Source of the DNA: Escallonia rubra
Taxonomy: Eukaryota; Streptophyta; Magnoliopsida; Escalloniales; Escalloniaceae
DNA length: 64,000 bases
Assembly (NCBI GenBank): GCA_033065855.1
Contig: JAVXUO010001811.1
Span: forward strand, 1-64,000
Direction of reading: 5' to 3'
Below the pieces are notes generated by a model, which saw nothing but the letters and a program-made list of their open reading frames with translations, was not told the DNA's origin and made no database searches. Numbering within the stretch: the stretch's first letter is position 1; the number at the start of each line of letters is the position of its first letter. A program made the translations under genes and the position numbers. This document shows positions 37,746 to 48,507 of the stretch, one piece after another.

Positions 37746-38759
37746 TTCGACCATAGCAGCCTCATTGGCTTCTTGGTCCTCGCTGGGCATCTGGTCAGTT
37801 TGCCTCCTCTTCTTGGGCGAATCCACTTAGGCCGAAGTTTCTCTGGCTCATTCTCTTTGCTTTTCCTCTTCTCTTTGGCCCCTTGCAAATGGACCTCAAG
37901 CTTGATCTGTGCTAGGATATGCTCCACAGGTTGATCAAAAACCGCATCCATATAAGTTCCCCTCCAAGCTGAAAGATCTAGTGAAGCCATGGGACAAAGA
38001 GCACAATAAGAAAGAGGTTAATAGCCGAACATTGTGATGCCAAGGAAAGTGGGTTCGTACCTACGTGGAGGTGCCACAAAGGTTGCAGTCCAAGTCAGAT
38101 GCCAAGTATGTTGATGTGAGACACAACAAGGGTGGAACAAGGGCAGAGACCAAGGGCTTCCCAGACAGAGCTTGAGGGTGGCAGTGCTGCGAGGGCGATA
38201 GCGCAGGATGAATACACGACGACAGTCACAGTCCGATGCTTAGGTCCAGAGTCAAGGTCCTGTATGTTTCTCTCTATAGGATTCTAAAATGGGAAAATGA
38301 AAATGTTCTGAAAATGTCCAACCGTAATGTTCTATCTAAATGAATTCTCAAGACCTCTATTTATAGAGATTGAGATTATAATGTCACTAACCGACACGTG
38401 GCGCCCCCGGGAGTGACACATCACCGGGGGTCCACGGGTGCCGGTGCTCCACGGACTGTCGGATCGCATATTCACCCGGCCTGCCCCGCACAGCGTCGCT
38501 CTGTCTGTCTGGAAAGACTGGCTCCCACAACGTCAGTGTGGCCAGAGAACCCCTTGATCTAGCCTCCAATCCAAGCCCTTGCAGAGTCCCACAAGCCTGG
38601 CAGCGGTGGGCAAAACCCGACGCCTAACTGTCAGGTGGACTAGGCGCGATGCCCTCCGAAGACATGCTCCCGTCTCATAGTGACCCGGGGGTCATGGTCC
38701 TTAGGGGTGTCGATGCAAGCCCCTAGTGCCAGAGCACGTAGGTCAGTCACGCAGGCACC

Positions 38760-39500
38760 CTGACGGAGATAGTGTCCCGGAGGAGTCGCCTATTCCGCAG
38801 GCCGAGGTAGCATCCCGGAGGAGCCGTCTACCTGGCCGGCCAATGTAGCATCCCGGAGGAGTTGTCTACCTGGCCGGCCAATGTAGCATCCCGGAGGAGC
38901 CGTCTACCTGGCAGAAGGGGAGTCTTCGTACCGGAGCACTTGGAGCTCCCTGGCAGAGATAGTGTCCCGGAGGAGTCGCCTATCCCCGCGGGTGAGTCCT
39001 TGTGCCGGAGCACTCGGAGAGCGTCAAGGTAGCATCCCGGAGGAGCCGTCTACCCGACTGGCCGAGGTACATCCCGGAGGAGCCGTCTACCTGGCGGAAG
39101 GGGAGTTGAAGAGCTCCCTGGCGAAGATAGTGTCCCGGAGGAGTCGCCTATCCCCGCGGGTGAGTCCTTGTGCCAGAGCACTCGGAACGCGTCAAGATAG
39201 CATCCCAGAGGAGCCGTCTACCCGACTGGCCGAGGTAGCATCCCAGAGGAGCCGTCTACTTGGTGGAAGGGGAGTTGAGAAGCTCCCTGGCAGAGATAGT
39301 GTCCCAGAGGAATCGCCTATCCCCGCGGGTGAGTCCTTGTGCCGGAGCACTTGGAGCGCGTCAAGGTAGCATCCCGGAGGAGCCGGCTACCCGACTGGCC
39401 GAGGTAGTATCCCGGAGGAGCCGTCTACCCGGCGGAAGGGGAGTTGAAGAGCTCCCTGGCAGAGATAGTGTCCCAGAGGAGTCGCTTATCCTCGCAGGAT
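38760..39500. repeat. GC-rich nested tandem repeat (38 bp unit; about 168 bp higher-order unit)
   Basis: AGCATCCCGGAGGAGCCGTC recurs throughout. At 38808-38910 it is a simple 38 bp repeat. From 38956 on, a longer unit beginning GAGATAGTGTCCC recurs near 38956, 39123, 39294 and 39462, a period of about 168-170 bp. Because 168 is a multiple of three, long open frames arise on both strands; these are not taken as genes. Confidence 0.85.
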
Positions 39501-39779
39501 GTTGCACACTCCGGAGAGTGGGTTGAAGTATGTTCCATGACCAAGGAAAGGTGCGCATGGTGTGGTGAATGAGTGCGGTGCCCGGGGGCATGGTAATGAC
39601 AGAGAGCCTGGGGGCACGGCTGTTTCAACGGCCCGGCGGAGTGTTGAAGTGCGACGCCCGGACACCGGTGACGGGGTTGAGGAGTTGTGTCCGGGCGACG
39701 GGGTCGCGGAGTTATGTATGGTCCTTTGAAGAAAAGTGAAGGTGTTAAGTGTGGAGACCAAAGGCCAACCCATAGGGGA

Positions 39780-39955
39780 AGTCCAAGGTCAACCCTTAGG
39801 GGGAGGCCAAGGCCAACGCCAAGGGAAGGCTGAGGCCGACCCCCAAGGGGAGGCCGAGGCCGAGGCCGACCCCAAGGGGAAGGCCAAGGCCGAGGCCGAC
39901 CCCAAGGGGAAGGCCAAGGCCTAGGCCGACCCCAAGGGGAAGGCCAAGGCCAACT
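39780..39955. repeat. GC-rich 30 bp tandem repeat
   Basis: CCCAAGGGGAAGGCCAAGGC recurs at 39871, 39901 and 39931, a period of 30 bp, with related, more diverged units to the left. It lies just beyond the 168 bp array. Confidence 0.85.
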
Positions 39956-40667
39956 TCCTTGGGCAAGTGCCATGGTGCGCCGATGGGCGACATACGAAGT
40001 GCGACGGTCGAAGTGTCATGAGGCTTTGCGCGAAAATGAGCTTCTGAGTGACGAAGTAACGTAACGAAAGTGAGAAGTGCACGTGACTTGAGCGTGCATG
40101 CTTTGACCGATTGTGAGCGTTGAAAATGACTGTTGCTTGTGCGGATGTGTCATGCAAAATGAGACCCCAATGGGCCTTTGAGTGCGACCAGAATAGGTTG
40201 GGAACACATTGTCTTCCACCATTCTACGACTTTCTAATGATTCTTGGCAGTAGCAAATTTCTCAGATTTTGACTCCGTGCTCATTAGATCCAAAGTTATG
40301 TGATGAATGGCAGAGCAAGATAAGAAAGTCGTACTTCAATTCAGAGGAGTATAAAACTTTTTCAGAAGACTAATCGGTTAAAGTCTGTTCATGTTGCAAT
40401 TCATCAAATTGAAGTAACTACCAAAGTACATATGATAACATGGACAAATAAAGGAGCAGAAAAAGCATGCGACTAACTCAAAAGCACAAAATCTTTAGAA
40501 TAAAGTTAATATTCGACATGTTATGAACGGGGAAAGGGAGATATTGGATCTTACCGAACTGTTGGGCACAACAACTACGCGAGTACCATTAAGAACCAGT
40601 CCAACTTTTTGCCCCCTAGCAGATATACTGAAAAGCAGATCTCTGGCAAATAAATGGTTCATCTAAA

Positions 40668-41760
40668 TCAACAATTGCTCAACCTGGTCTTTCTTGGGGG
40701 CAGACGCACACTCGTGCTAAAGTCAAAGGGACCCCTTATATGGGGGAAAAGGAAGAAACATGGCTCCACACCTGAGGCGCAATTCGAAGTAAAAGAAGCA
40801 AAAGGCTTCATCAAATGACTTCGATGCGGGAGGCACCGGAGCCAATCTATACCCATACAATATCGGTCGTGGGCTAAAACGTCGGGGGTCACCCCAAGGT
40901 CTGGAAAATAGGCCCTCAGTCATAACTAGATGATCCACAAAGCGCACCTATGTGTCTAAAAGTTACTAGAAACACTTTCATACAACCTCGGTATAAGTGT
41001 GCCAAAACCAAAGGACCCAGGGCTATCTCTTAGCGTTTTGTCAGAGCGCTTGCGTGTCATACTCCTTGTGTGTCTTTTTTGCCCCTGGGCATCTCAAGAA
41101 CCATGAAACCCATATCAGAAGAAAGGAGACCTTCTCAGCTTTGGTAGTCGGGCTGGCATATCTTCTCATTTGGGCCATAAGCATATCGTACTCCCTCACA
41201 TCGCCCAAATTTTCTCCTCGTTTAGCCTCAACGGGGAAGGAGTACTCTATCTTGGACATTAAGGAAAGAGTCGTAGATGTGTTGATCGGCCTGAGACCAA
41301 CAATGGCCACTAGATCCCTGAGCATTACCGACATAATATCGTGTCTAAAATGGAAGGTATTGTTGGTAATACACCAGAAGATGGGGATAGACAATAAAAG
41401 TATCATATCCTAGTCTAAGCGGCACTTCGAGAATGGGATAGGTCCATAAATCCTAGTATTTTTCCAGTCAGAGGTGAAATGGTCCATCACACGGTCCACC
41501 CACACATTACAGAACTCCCTGAAGAACGGCCAATTTTTTACCAAGGCTACACCACCGCTTGAACAATCCCAAGAAGGACCAGAGGCAGCATCAAAGGGCA
41601 AACAGATCTCAAGAGTTCGGTAAGAGTGGAGGGAGGATGCTTACTTGGCTTGAAGGCAGGCCCCAAAGTACAACCACAATTCTCTGTAGCAATGTGAACT
41701 TTCTTCTCAACGTCGTCGTCTAAATCCATCTAAGATAAGGTGAACCCTATTCTGCGGTGG
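40668..41760 (-). pseudogene. Plant mobile domain (PMD)-like remnant
   Basis: On the minus strand, NTFHFRHDIMSVMLRDLVAI then VGLRP (about 41290-41375) resembles the PMD motif with its T-F-H--GEM--TL-DV--L-GL pattern. It is followed by KVSFLLIWVSWFLRC (about 41095-41140), like the FL-LWLSRF segment of the same family. A further piece, MTEGLFSRPWGDPRRFSPRP (about 40860-40930), continues it in another frame. An N-terminal piece starting MDLDDDVEKK lies at 41547-41729. The frames do not join, so it is broken. PMD proteins occur both as host genes (MAIN family) and inside plant transposons. Which applies here is unclear. Confidence 0.5.
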
Positions 41761-42979
41761 GATCATACCCCTACCCATTTGCTTGTGACAGTGTTGAGCC
41801 ATGAAATGAGGTTTAAACAGAATGGGTATGAGACTCTACTGGTATCCGCAGAATGAGAATAAAAGAGGAAGTATGAAAATTTTGAAGTTGGGTCACGAGG
41901 TTCGGAATGCATACAACCAAAAGATGTTAAAGAAGCTAAATAAGGGTTTAAAAGGTGCTCTGGGATATGGGAAAGTAAGAGAGATAAATCTAACAGTTTT
42001 GGGTAAAAAGTACGAGACTGAAGGACCGCTAGAAATCATTAAGAGTACAAATTTCAAAGAGACATCCATCCGTCGGAGGCTTTTACAATTGTTAAGGAAA
42101 AAATGCCAGCAACGGTGGAATGTCTCCTTACTAATATGGTTGTATTTAATCAAGATTCAAATTAAGGGCACGCTGACATGGCAACACGGTCCTCTACAGC
42201 CCTAACATGTGACAAGATCATATCACTCAAGGGAGCTTAGCATGTGCAAAGTGATAAAACATGTATGAGTTAGTATGTAACAGCTCCAGATTGGATCATC
42301 CTGAAGGCTTGCCAAAACCAGACCAACAAAGCAAGCATGCCTAAAAACACATGGCAAGTCCGATCATCCAGAGACCAAATGATTACAACTCAGCTATAAA
42401 ACCCTTGAATGTTGTCTTAATTAAGCCTCTTCAGCACCACAACACAAACTATCACATAGCTCACACACCTTCATGTACCTTAAGTAAACAGGTATATTTT
42501 AGGTTAAGCTAAAGCAATCAAATCAAATATATGTCTCTTCCAATTAATCTCCAAAGTGTAATCAATCTTTGAACGAGATGTTTTGTACTCTTTGAGCGTC
42601 ATCATTTATATAAAGCCCTTCATGTGCAAAACTATGAAGGTATTGTACTATGTATGATTGGTCTGATTATGAGTAGGATAGATTGGTAGGAGTAGAGGTA
42701 ACATAAATGGCAGTGAAAAAGTCTTAAAGCATTAGGCCAAAGAACTCCTATGAAATTTTCAAGTACTCATAAATCGTTGAAAAAAGTTAGATCAATCACT
42801 TCCCTCCAAACACCATAGCGCTTAACATATTTGAGGATTGTGTTTCGCATGTGGTCCTGTCAGGACCTGGCATGCCTAGGCACCTTACACATCACAAGAT
42901 GTCTTGATGTGCTTAAAAGAGTCAAAGTCGAACAATTGTATACTTTATTAGTGAAACGAGCCTTGTAATTTCGAAACTT
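41761..42979. other. Intergenic, no recognised gene
   Basis: A plus-strand open frame of 127 codons at 41822-42205 has no motif I recognise. A TATA-like CTATAAAACC lies near 42395, followed by a pyrimidine- and CA-rich leader-like stretch. That could be a promoter or an LTR promoter, but nothing coding follows it. Confidence 0.35.
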
Positions 42980-43560
42980 GTCAATGTTCATTGATTATTG
43001 AAGAGACGTCCATATACTTTGGTTGTATCATCCAGATGAAATTTGAAATGCTTTGTGATTGAGAAATAATGGACATAGAGCTTAATTGAGCATCACGAAG
43101 AATAATTTCATTTGTATGTAACCAAATATGCCAAAGTGTGGTGAGATAAAGATTCTGACTTTGGATTGTAATGCTGAAGGGCATTGACCTTGGATATCTA
43201 AGAAATTACCACTCAAAAGAGTTCAGAAATTGGTTGATCAAATGAAATGCCAATATGCAAACCAAACCACATAGGGTGGATATCAAAGGTAGTGTAAGAA
43301 AAGGTGTGAACCAGTTTCAGGACTTGATAGGCATGAGGAACATGTGGCATCATTGGTTATGTTGAGCTTCTCCAGTCTTGAGTAAATGAGAAGTTGCCAC
43401 AGGATGAATTAGATTTCATAAGGAAGATGGAGTTTCCATAAGATTCCAAATTTTGGAAGGATTGTCCTTGTTAGGGTTTAAGTAGCAGTCCTTTGATTTT
43501 GAACTGCACAATTTTTTTGTCATATAAAAGTTGATAGGCTGGTTTTATTGGGAAGTGGCC
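42980..43560 (-). mobile_element. LINE 3' fragment (zinc-knuckle/RNase H linker region)
   Basis: On the minus strand the pieces CSSCLSSPETGSHLFLH (about 43310-43375) and LTTLWHIWLHTNEI (about 43100-43150) resemble plant L1-type LINE sequence: a zf-RVT C--C----E---HLF segment followed by the W-IW--RN-I linker. Frames are interrupted. Only the 3' portion is recognisable. Confidence 0.4.
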
Positions 43561-45950
43561 TAAAGGCATGGCATTCTAGATAAGTTTATCTAAGACAGTT
43601 CTCAATTAATATATGTGGATACTAGATAGGAGTTAGTAAACATATTGTCAAGGAAGATTTGGCTGCATAAAGGAAAGTGTACACACAAATTTCGTGTCTA
43701 AGCTGTGAGACAGAAAACAATGCACAAAATTTAACCTGCTAATTTATAACAAAGGTTTTTCACTACTTTGTGATTTTTACAATAAATGAAACATAAAGAA
43801 TCATCTGATTCAATCTCTGAATTGGTTACGATCCAAGAACTGAAACAACTTGATCTTGAAATGTGGACTTTAATGTCTTCAAACTTTCATAGTTGAAAAG
43901 ATTGTCAATGTGATGCTTCAACGAGGGCTTCGAGGCTTTATCTCAAGCAACCGTGGCGATCATTGACTTATAGATGCATCCAAGTTGAAGGATAATTTTT
44001 TCTTTGATTTGAGATAAAAAAGAAAGCAATCGTCGTGTCTTGGAAGTGCTCAATTAAAGAATGGCATTAGATTATTGTGTATTGTTCAAATAAAGCACAA
44101 TTTTTGGAACACGTCGTGCTTGTGATAGAGTTTTGACAGAGCTCTAGTCTTTGTTTGTAGATTCCTTATATGTCCTTTATCTCTACCCCAAGCCCTTTAT
44201 CTATAGGCTAGGAGGTAGGCTTAGTTTAGGAAAACTTATTTGGGCCTCGATTTCTTAATTAGAGAATTTTTTTTTTCTCTTTAACTTATGAATTAATCAT
44301 AATTTCTTATATAAATGAATTTTTATTCCCTTTTAATCATAAACATTTTTTTTAGTAAAAAATTGACTTAATTGGTTTTAATCATAGCAAGACCACAAAT
44401 TGCGCTAGGCCCATCAAATAACATAAGTGGCCTGAGTTCTACCAATCCTGTAAGACTCCAGATTTTTTTATCCTAAGAAGCAATTTAGATTTTTCTTTCT
44501 GGAAAGTGGGTTATACTTTTGAGATTAGATGATCAATTTAAATATACGCTTTAGTTTGACCTATTTGTAAAATTAGAGAATTTTAGGACATAATGGGTGT
44601 TTTGCAATTCTAAATGTTTTAGGAATATAATTATATTTATTTTAGGTTTCTAATAGTTTACGTACAACATACATTCCTTAGGGGACAACAAACTTCAGAA
44701 AAACCTCCAAAGAATTCATTGGAAAAGTCCTCTTTGGATTTTGCGCATTGGTTTATGAGATTTCGATATAATCGGATTGAGAATATCAAAGCTTTGAGGT
44801 AATTATGCTATTAGAGGTAAAGAGGTTTTCTCACGCATTTATCCCATCAAAAATTTACGTATCGATATTTTTCTCAATTGATTTAATGTTTGGAACAAAT
44901 TCATAGGTGCTCTAGAACCTCAATTGCATTCTTTATCTTTTTGCTAAATTGATTATTGGCTTTGATTTGAGATTTGTTCTTGCCAATTTTGTGATAATTT
45001 AAAGAGTCCGTATATTCTTTGTTCAATTTTTTTGTTCTTACACTTTTTGAAAATTCCAAAGACTCTACTACAACTTTTAGATTTGAATTTTCAAAAAATC
45101 TAACTGATTAATATTCGAAGTCGGACCTGAACACTTTCATGCTTATATTTATGTCAGTTCAAGTCAGCTAACTTCAATTTACTCCATCTTTTTTGTTTCC
45201 AATTGGTTTTTTTTGTGATCTTAGACATTATGAAATCCTTAAAGATTCTTTTTCAACTTTTAGCTTAAGGTTTTATCAGAATTCTTAAGGTTCTTCATCG
45301 GAATTGAGTTTGAAAGTTATTGATCAATTTAGACTTTTGTGCTTTGACACTGTAAATCAGTCATTTACGATTTGCTTTATCTCCTCTATTTCCGATTGAT
45401 TTTTGATGATTCTAGACACTATGTAATCCTTACAGATTAAAAGAGACGGCTAAATGGCCTTTGTTATATTTTTAGTTTAGATTTTTATTTTTTATTTTTT
45501 TGGTTGAAAGTCAACAGATTTTTATTTTGGAACTCCTTGTATAAGTAATTGGGAACAATGTAACTGTTTTAAACCGGTGTGGCATTTAGTACTGTTTCCT
45601 GGAGACTTATTGTTAGATGCTCTGAACACCCAATAAGAGGGTTTTTCGACGTTTTGAGATTTTTCTGACTTTGTTCATTTGTAATGAACATAAAAAAAAA
45701 TCGAGACATTACATATCCAATCCAGTTCTGGCTTGAACCTATCATCTTTATTTCACACGCTTCCAAGTCCATACTTAGACCCGCATTTTTGTCACGTTAA
45801 GTCCTTGACTAGTAAAAAAAAAAATTGCACATTATTGACTAGGAAGATATTTCAGTGCCTACAGTAAGTTCCACTTGGAAACTACCAGCATCCTGGACTG
45901 GAGAGTGGAGATAGAGGTTGAAGCCACATAGAGCCAAAAATTATCCCAAA
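43561..45950. other. AT-rich intergenic stretch, nothing recognised
   Basis: No conserved coding sequence or clear element ends were found. The stretch near 44760-44830 resembles 8540-8610, suggesting a degraded dispersed repeat. Confidence 0.4.
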
Positions 45951-45959
45951 GCGAGATAA

Positions 45960-47110
45960 ATGAGCCATTACCCAGCCTGCCAGCAAAGACCTAATTCCAT
46001 GGTGCTCCTTCCTTCGAGAATATCCTGCCAAGGCCAAGATATGTTGCCTCTAGCAAAGGCCTGAAAAAGTAAACGAGACTGAAAATATTTTCTTCTGAAA
46101 ATTTTATTCACCATGCCTCTTCTCTGATTATATTCTCCAGATAGTTTTGGCAAGAAGGGCCAGATTGAAGATGTTGGTATCTTAAATCCCATACATTCAA
46201 AGGATTTATGCCAGTAATAGGAAAACCAATTGACCCGATGCATTGATTGGCCTTCTTTACAAACAAACCCATCAAAATTTGCTAAAAACGTTATCAAATT
46301 GCCTACAAACATAGACAGAACCTGCATATGATAAACCAGAAGAGAAAAATTGTCGTCTTTATTCAGGAGTAAGCTTTTCCAACCGGCACATCGGAGTTGC
46401 ACTTTTGAAACAAGGTACCTGAAGAATTCTTTGCTTTCGGTACCCACATCTAGACTAGTTTCCAGATACTTACCAAGCCGGTATCTTGGGTAACACCTTG
46501 TGTTGAAACTGAATACTACGGAGATAAACCAGAGTGTTTGGGTTAAGGGTTAGATATATCTGGATTGTATTTCTTTGGCCAGAGTCCTCGCGATAAGTGT
46601 CAAGCAGGATTTTTAGAAGTTCCCAGCCCAAATAATTCACTTCCAAGAATAGGATGAAGTCATCTGCAACAAAAATAAATGGTTGACTAGGGGAACGGCA
46701 GGACTTGATTTAGTGCTAGCCAAAACCTTCCAATTCTTGAGCTCTCATGAGAAAAGCTAACAAAACTTCTGCACGTGGAATAACACCGCAAAGGAGTCTA
46801 TTGATACACATTGCATAAGGAGATTAGATATATGAGCAGGAAAACCAAACTTACCCATACTTAACTACGTGTAGTATTTTACTTTATTATACGCTTTGCT
46901 CATATCTATCTTCAAAGCACCAAAAACCTTTAATCCTACCTTCTTAAGTCGACTTTGGTCTTGTAAGCTCATGAGCCATAAGGATACAATTAGTAACATG
47001 ATTACAGGAGATAAAAGCATTTTCGAAAGGAGAAATGAGGAAGGAACTGATCATGACTCTGGCATTAATCTTGTACATTGAGTTACGCAGACTCATAAGC
47101 GGAGGCAGTA
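45960..47110 (-). mobile_element. LINE (L1-type) reverse transcriptase fragment
   Basis: In minus-strand order: NAFISCNHVTNCILMAHEL (about 46960-47020, the AF-PGR-I-DNI-LAHEL motif), then GALKIDMSKAYNKV (about 46870-46925, motif A), then ADDFILFLE near 46640-46680 (the ADD motif region). Last comes the open stretch 45968-46447 with WKSLLLNKDDNFSLLVYHMQ, matching the thumb region. Stops and frame shifts separate the parts. The catalytic YADD-type motif reads approximately VADD. It lies about 1.4 kb downstream of the eIF3l stop codon. Confidence 0.75.
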
Positions 47111-47746
47111 GGGAGTACAGGGGGGCTCGTGCCCCCACTGCTGCCAGAATCTGTTGACTCAAGTGGAAATAGAATAGAGATTTGATCTCTCTCTCTCTCT
47201 CTCTCATCCAAATTCGAGCATTTTTCCATATTGATCAAAGGGGTCTGATTGAGAGGTAGAAATTCATTGGTGTCTCTTGATTCAGGTGACTCGCTATAGG
47301 TGTTGGCTTCTGTTATAAACCTGAAGCAGTCAACATAAAATTGTGCCTTGATTTTTATGTTTTTCATACGTGCTTACCATGTGTTCAACAAAAGAATTGA
47401 AAGGTTTTCACTCTAGCACGGGGTGGCATACTTTTGGTCCAGGTTGTTTTCCATCCACTAGCGTTGGGTGGTGTGCCTTTATTTCGGTATAGATTAGTTA
47501 AGTGTAAATTAACCCAGACTTGGCGTTTTGTATGTGTACTTAGACAGCTAGGAGCCGCGGGTGAATGAAATGGCTACCCAAAAGTTGGAGACAAACCCCA
47601 CCTGTGCCCCTTCGGACCACGTTTCTTCAAGTTTTTAGTTTGTTAGAAGACCTAATTCATTGACGACGGTATTATAGGCAAACCATTTTTAGCTAATAGG
47701 TGCGCCCACCTTAAACTAAGTTTCTAACTCTGCCACTGCAAAGCCT
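47091..47746. mobile_element. Possible hAT-type MITE
   Basis: The right end reads TTTCTAACTCTGCCACTG. Reversed, this is CAGTGGCAGAGTTAGAAA, close to the CAGTGGCGGAGCCAGAAA ends of a common plant hAT MITE group. The left end near GCGGAGGCAGTAGGG with CGTGCCCCCAC is related but diverged, and no matching 8 bp duplication is seen. Confidence 0.35.
47187..47206. repeat. (CT)n microsatellite
   Basis: About ten CT units, within the MITE-like region. Confidence 0.9.
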
Positions 47747-48507
47747 CTTAGGCCTTTACCGTTATAATGTGTTTTCTACTTCAGCAATTAAGGTAATGAA
47801 AGTGCCATGGTTTTTTAATGCTAGTGATTAGCATCCCCCGGTGCAACTTCTGAGATATATGACGCTATTCTGTCCTACCGGCCTGCCCATCCCTCGTAAA
47901 AATTTTGATGTCACATATCAAGGTAAATGAGGACAGCTCCCGCCATGGTATGAGCTCATTCACGACATGGGCGGCCACGTGCCTTCACAACGTCCCTTTT
48001 GTCATTAATTGCCATTAACAATATGAGAATTCAAGTCACCTCCTTCAAACCGATACATTGGCTCCCTTCTTTCTGTAAAATTACACAGAATCCTTCTTCT
48101 CAGCGTAATGGCAAATTTGAAACAAAAGGAATGATGTAACAGTTCAGTTTTCATCAAATATAGACATGGTTGCAAACATCATCAAAACATATTTTGAGCA
48201 GAATATCTCTGAAATTCGAAGAATCGCAGCTCAATGTTCGATTCACCTCTGCATCGCCCTCTCATCTCATTTCATTTCTATCTGATCATTCTCCCCGATT
48301 TACAACAGTAATGCACCTCCAAAGGATTTAACAACGATGCCCCCAAATACAGCAGCAAGTAAAAATAATTTGACGAATATAACAACTTAACCTAGGCTGT
48401 CACATTATCCAGAAGACAGAGCAGTAAAGGAAGGAAAGAGGGAGACGGGGGTCCAACGGAACAAAAAGCCTCTTCCAAGTATCACAAGAACTACTGGCAG
48501 ATGGAGC
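47747..48507. other. 3' flank of eIF3l
   Basis: Contains the presumed 3' untranslated region of the minus-strand eIF3l gene and no other recognised gene. I could not fix a poly(A) site. Confidence 0.4.

Larger units (their letters stand above)
37746..40250 (-). mobile_element. GC-rich LTR-like block, probably an old LTR-retrotransposon fragment
   Basis: On the minus strand a TATA-like CTATAAATAG at 38357-38366 follows a very GC-rich region (38380-39700), as in the U3 part of some plant Ty3/gypsy LTRs. The GC-rich part is built of tandem repeats. No complete element or coding domain can be delimited. Family and borders are inferred. Confidence 0.3.

Noticed and set aside
38962-39526. Repeat-rich open frames as a gene for a repetitive protein
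   Set aside because: Open on both strands because the repeat period is a multiple of three; no start context or known domain.
39736-39973. Long minus-strand Gly/Leu/Pro frame as a structural protein gene
   Set aside because: Explained by the 30 bp GC-rich tandem repeat.
42390-42500. TATA box and leader of a plus-strand gene
   Set aside because: No coding exon follows that I can recognise; noted only as a possible LTR promoter.
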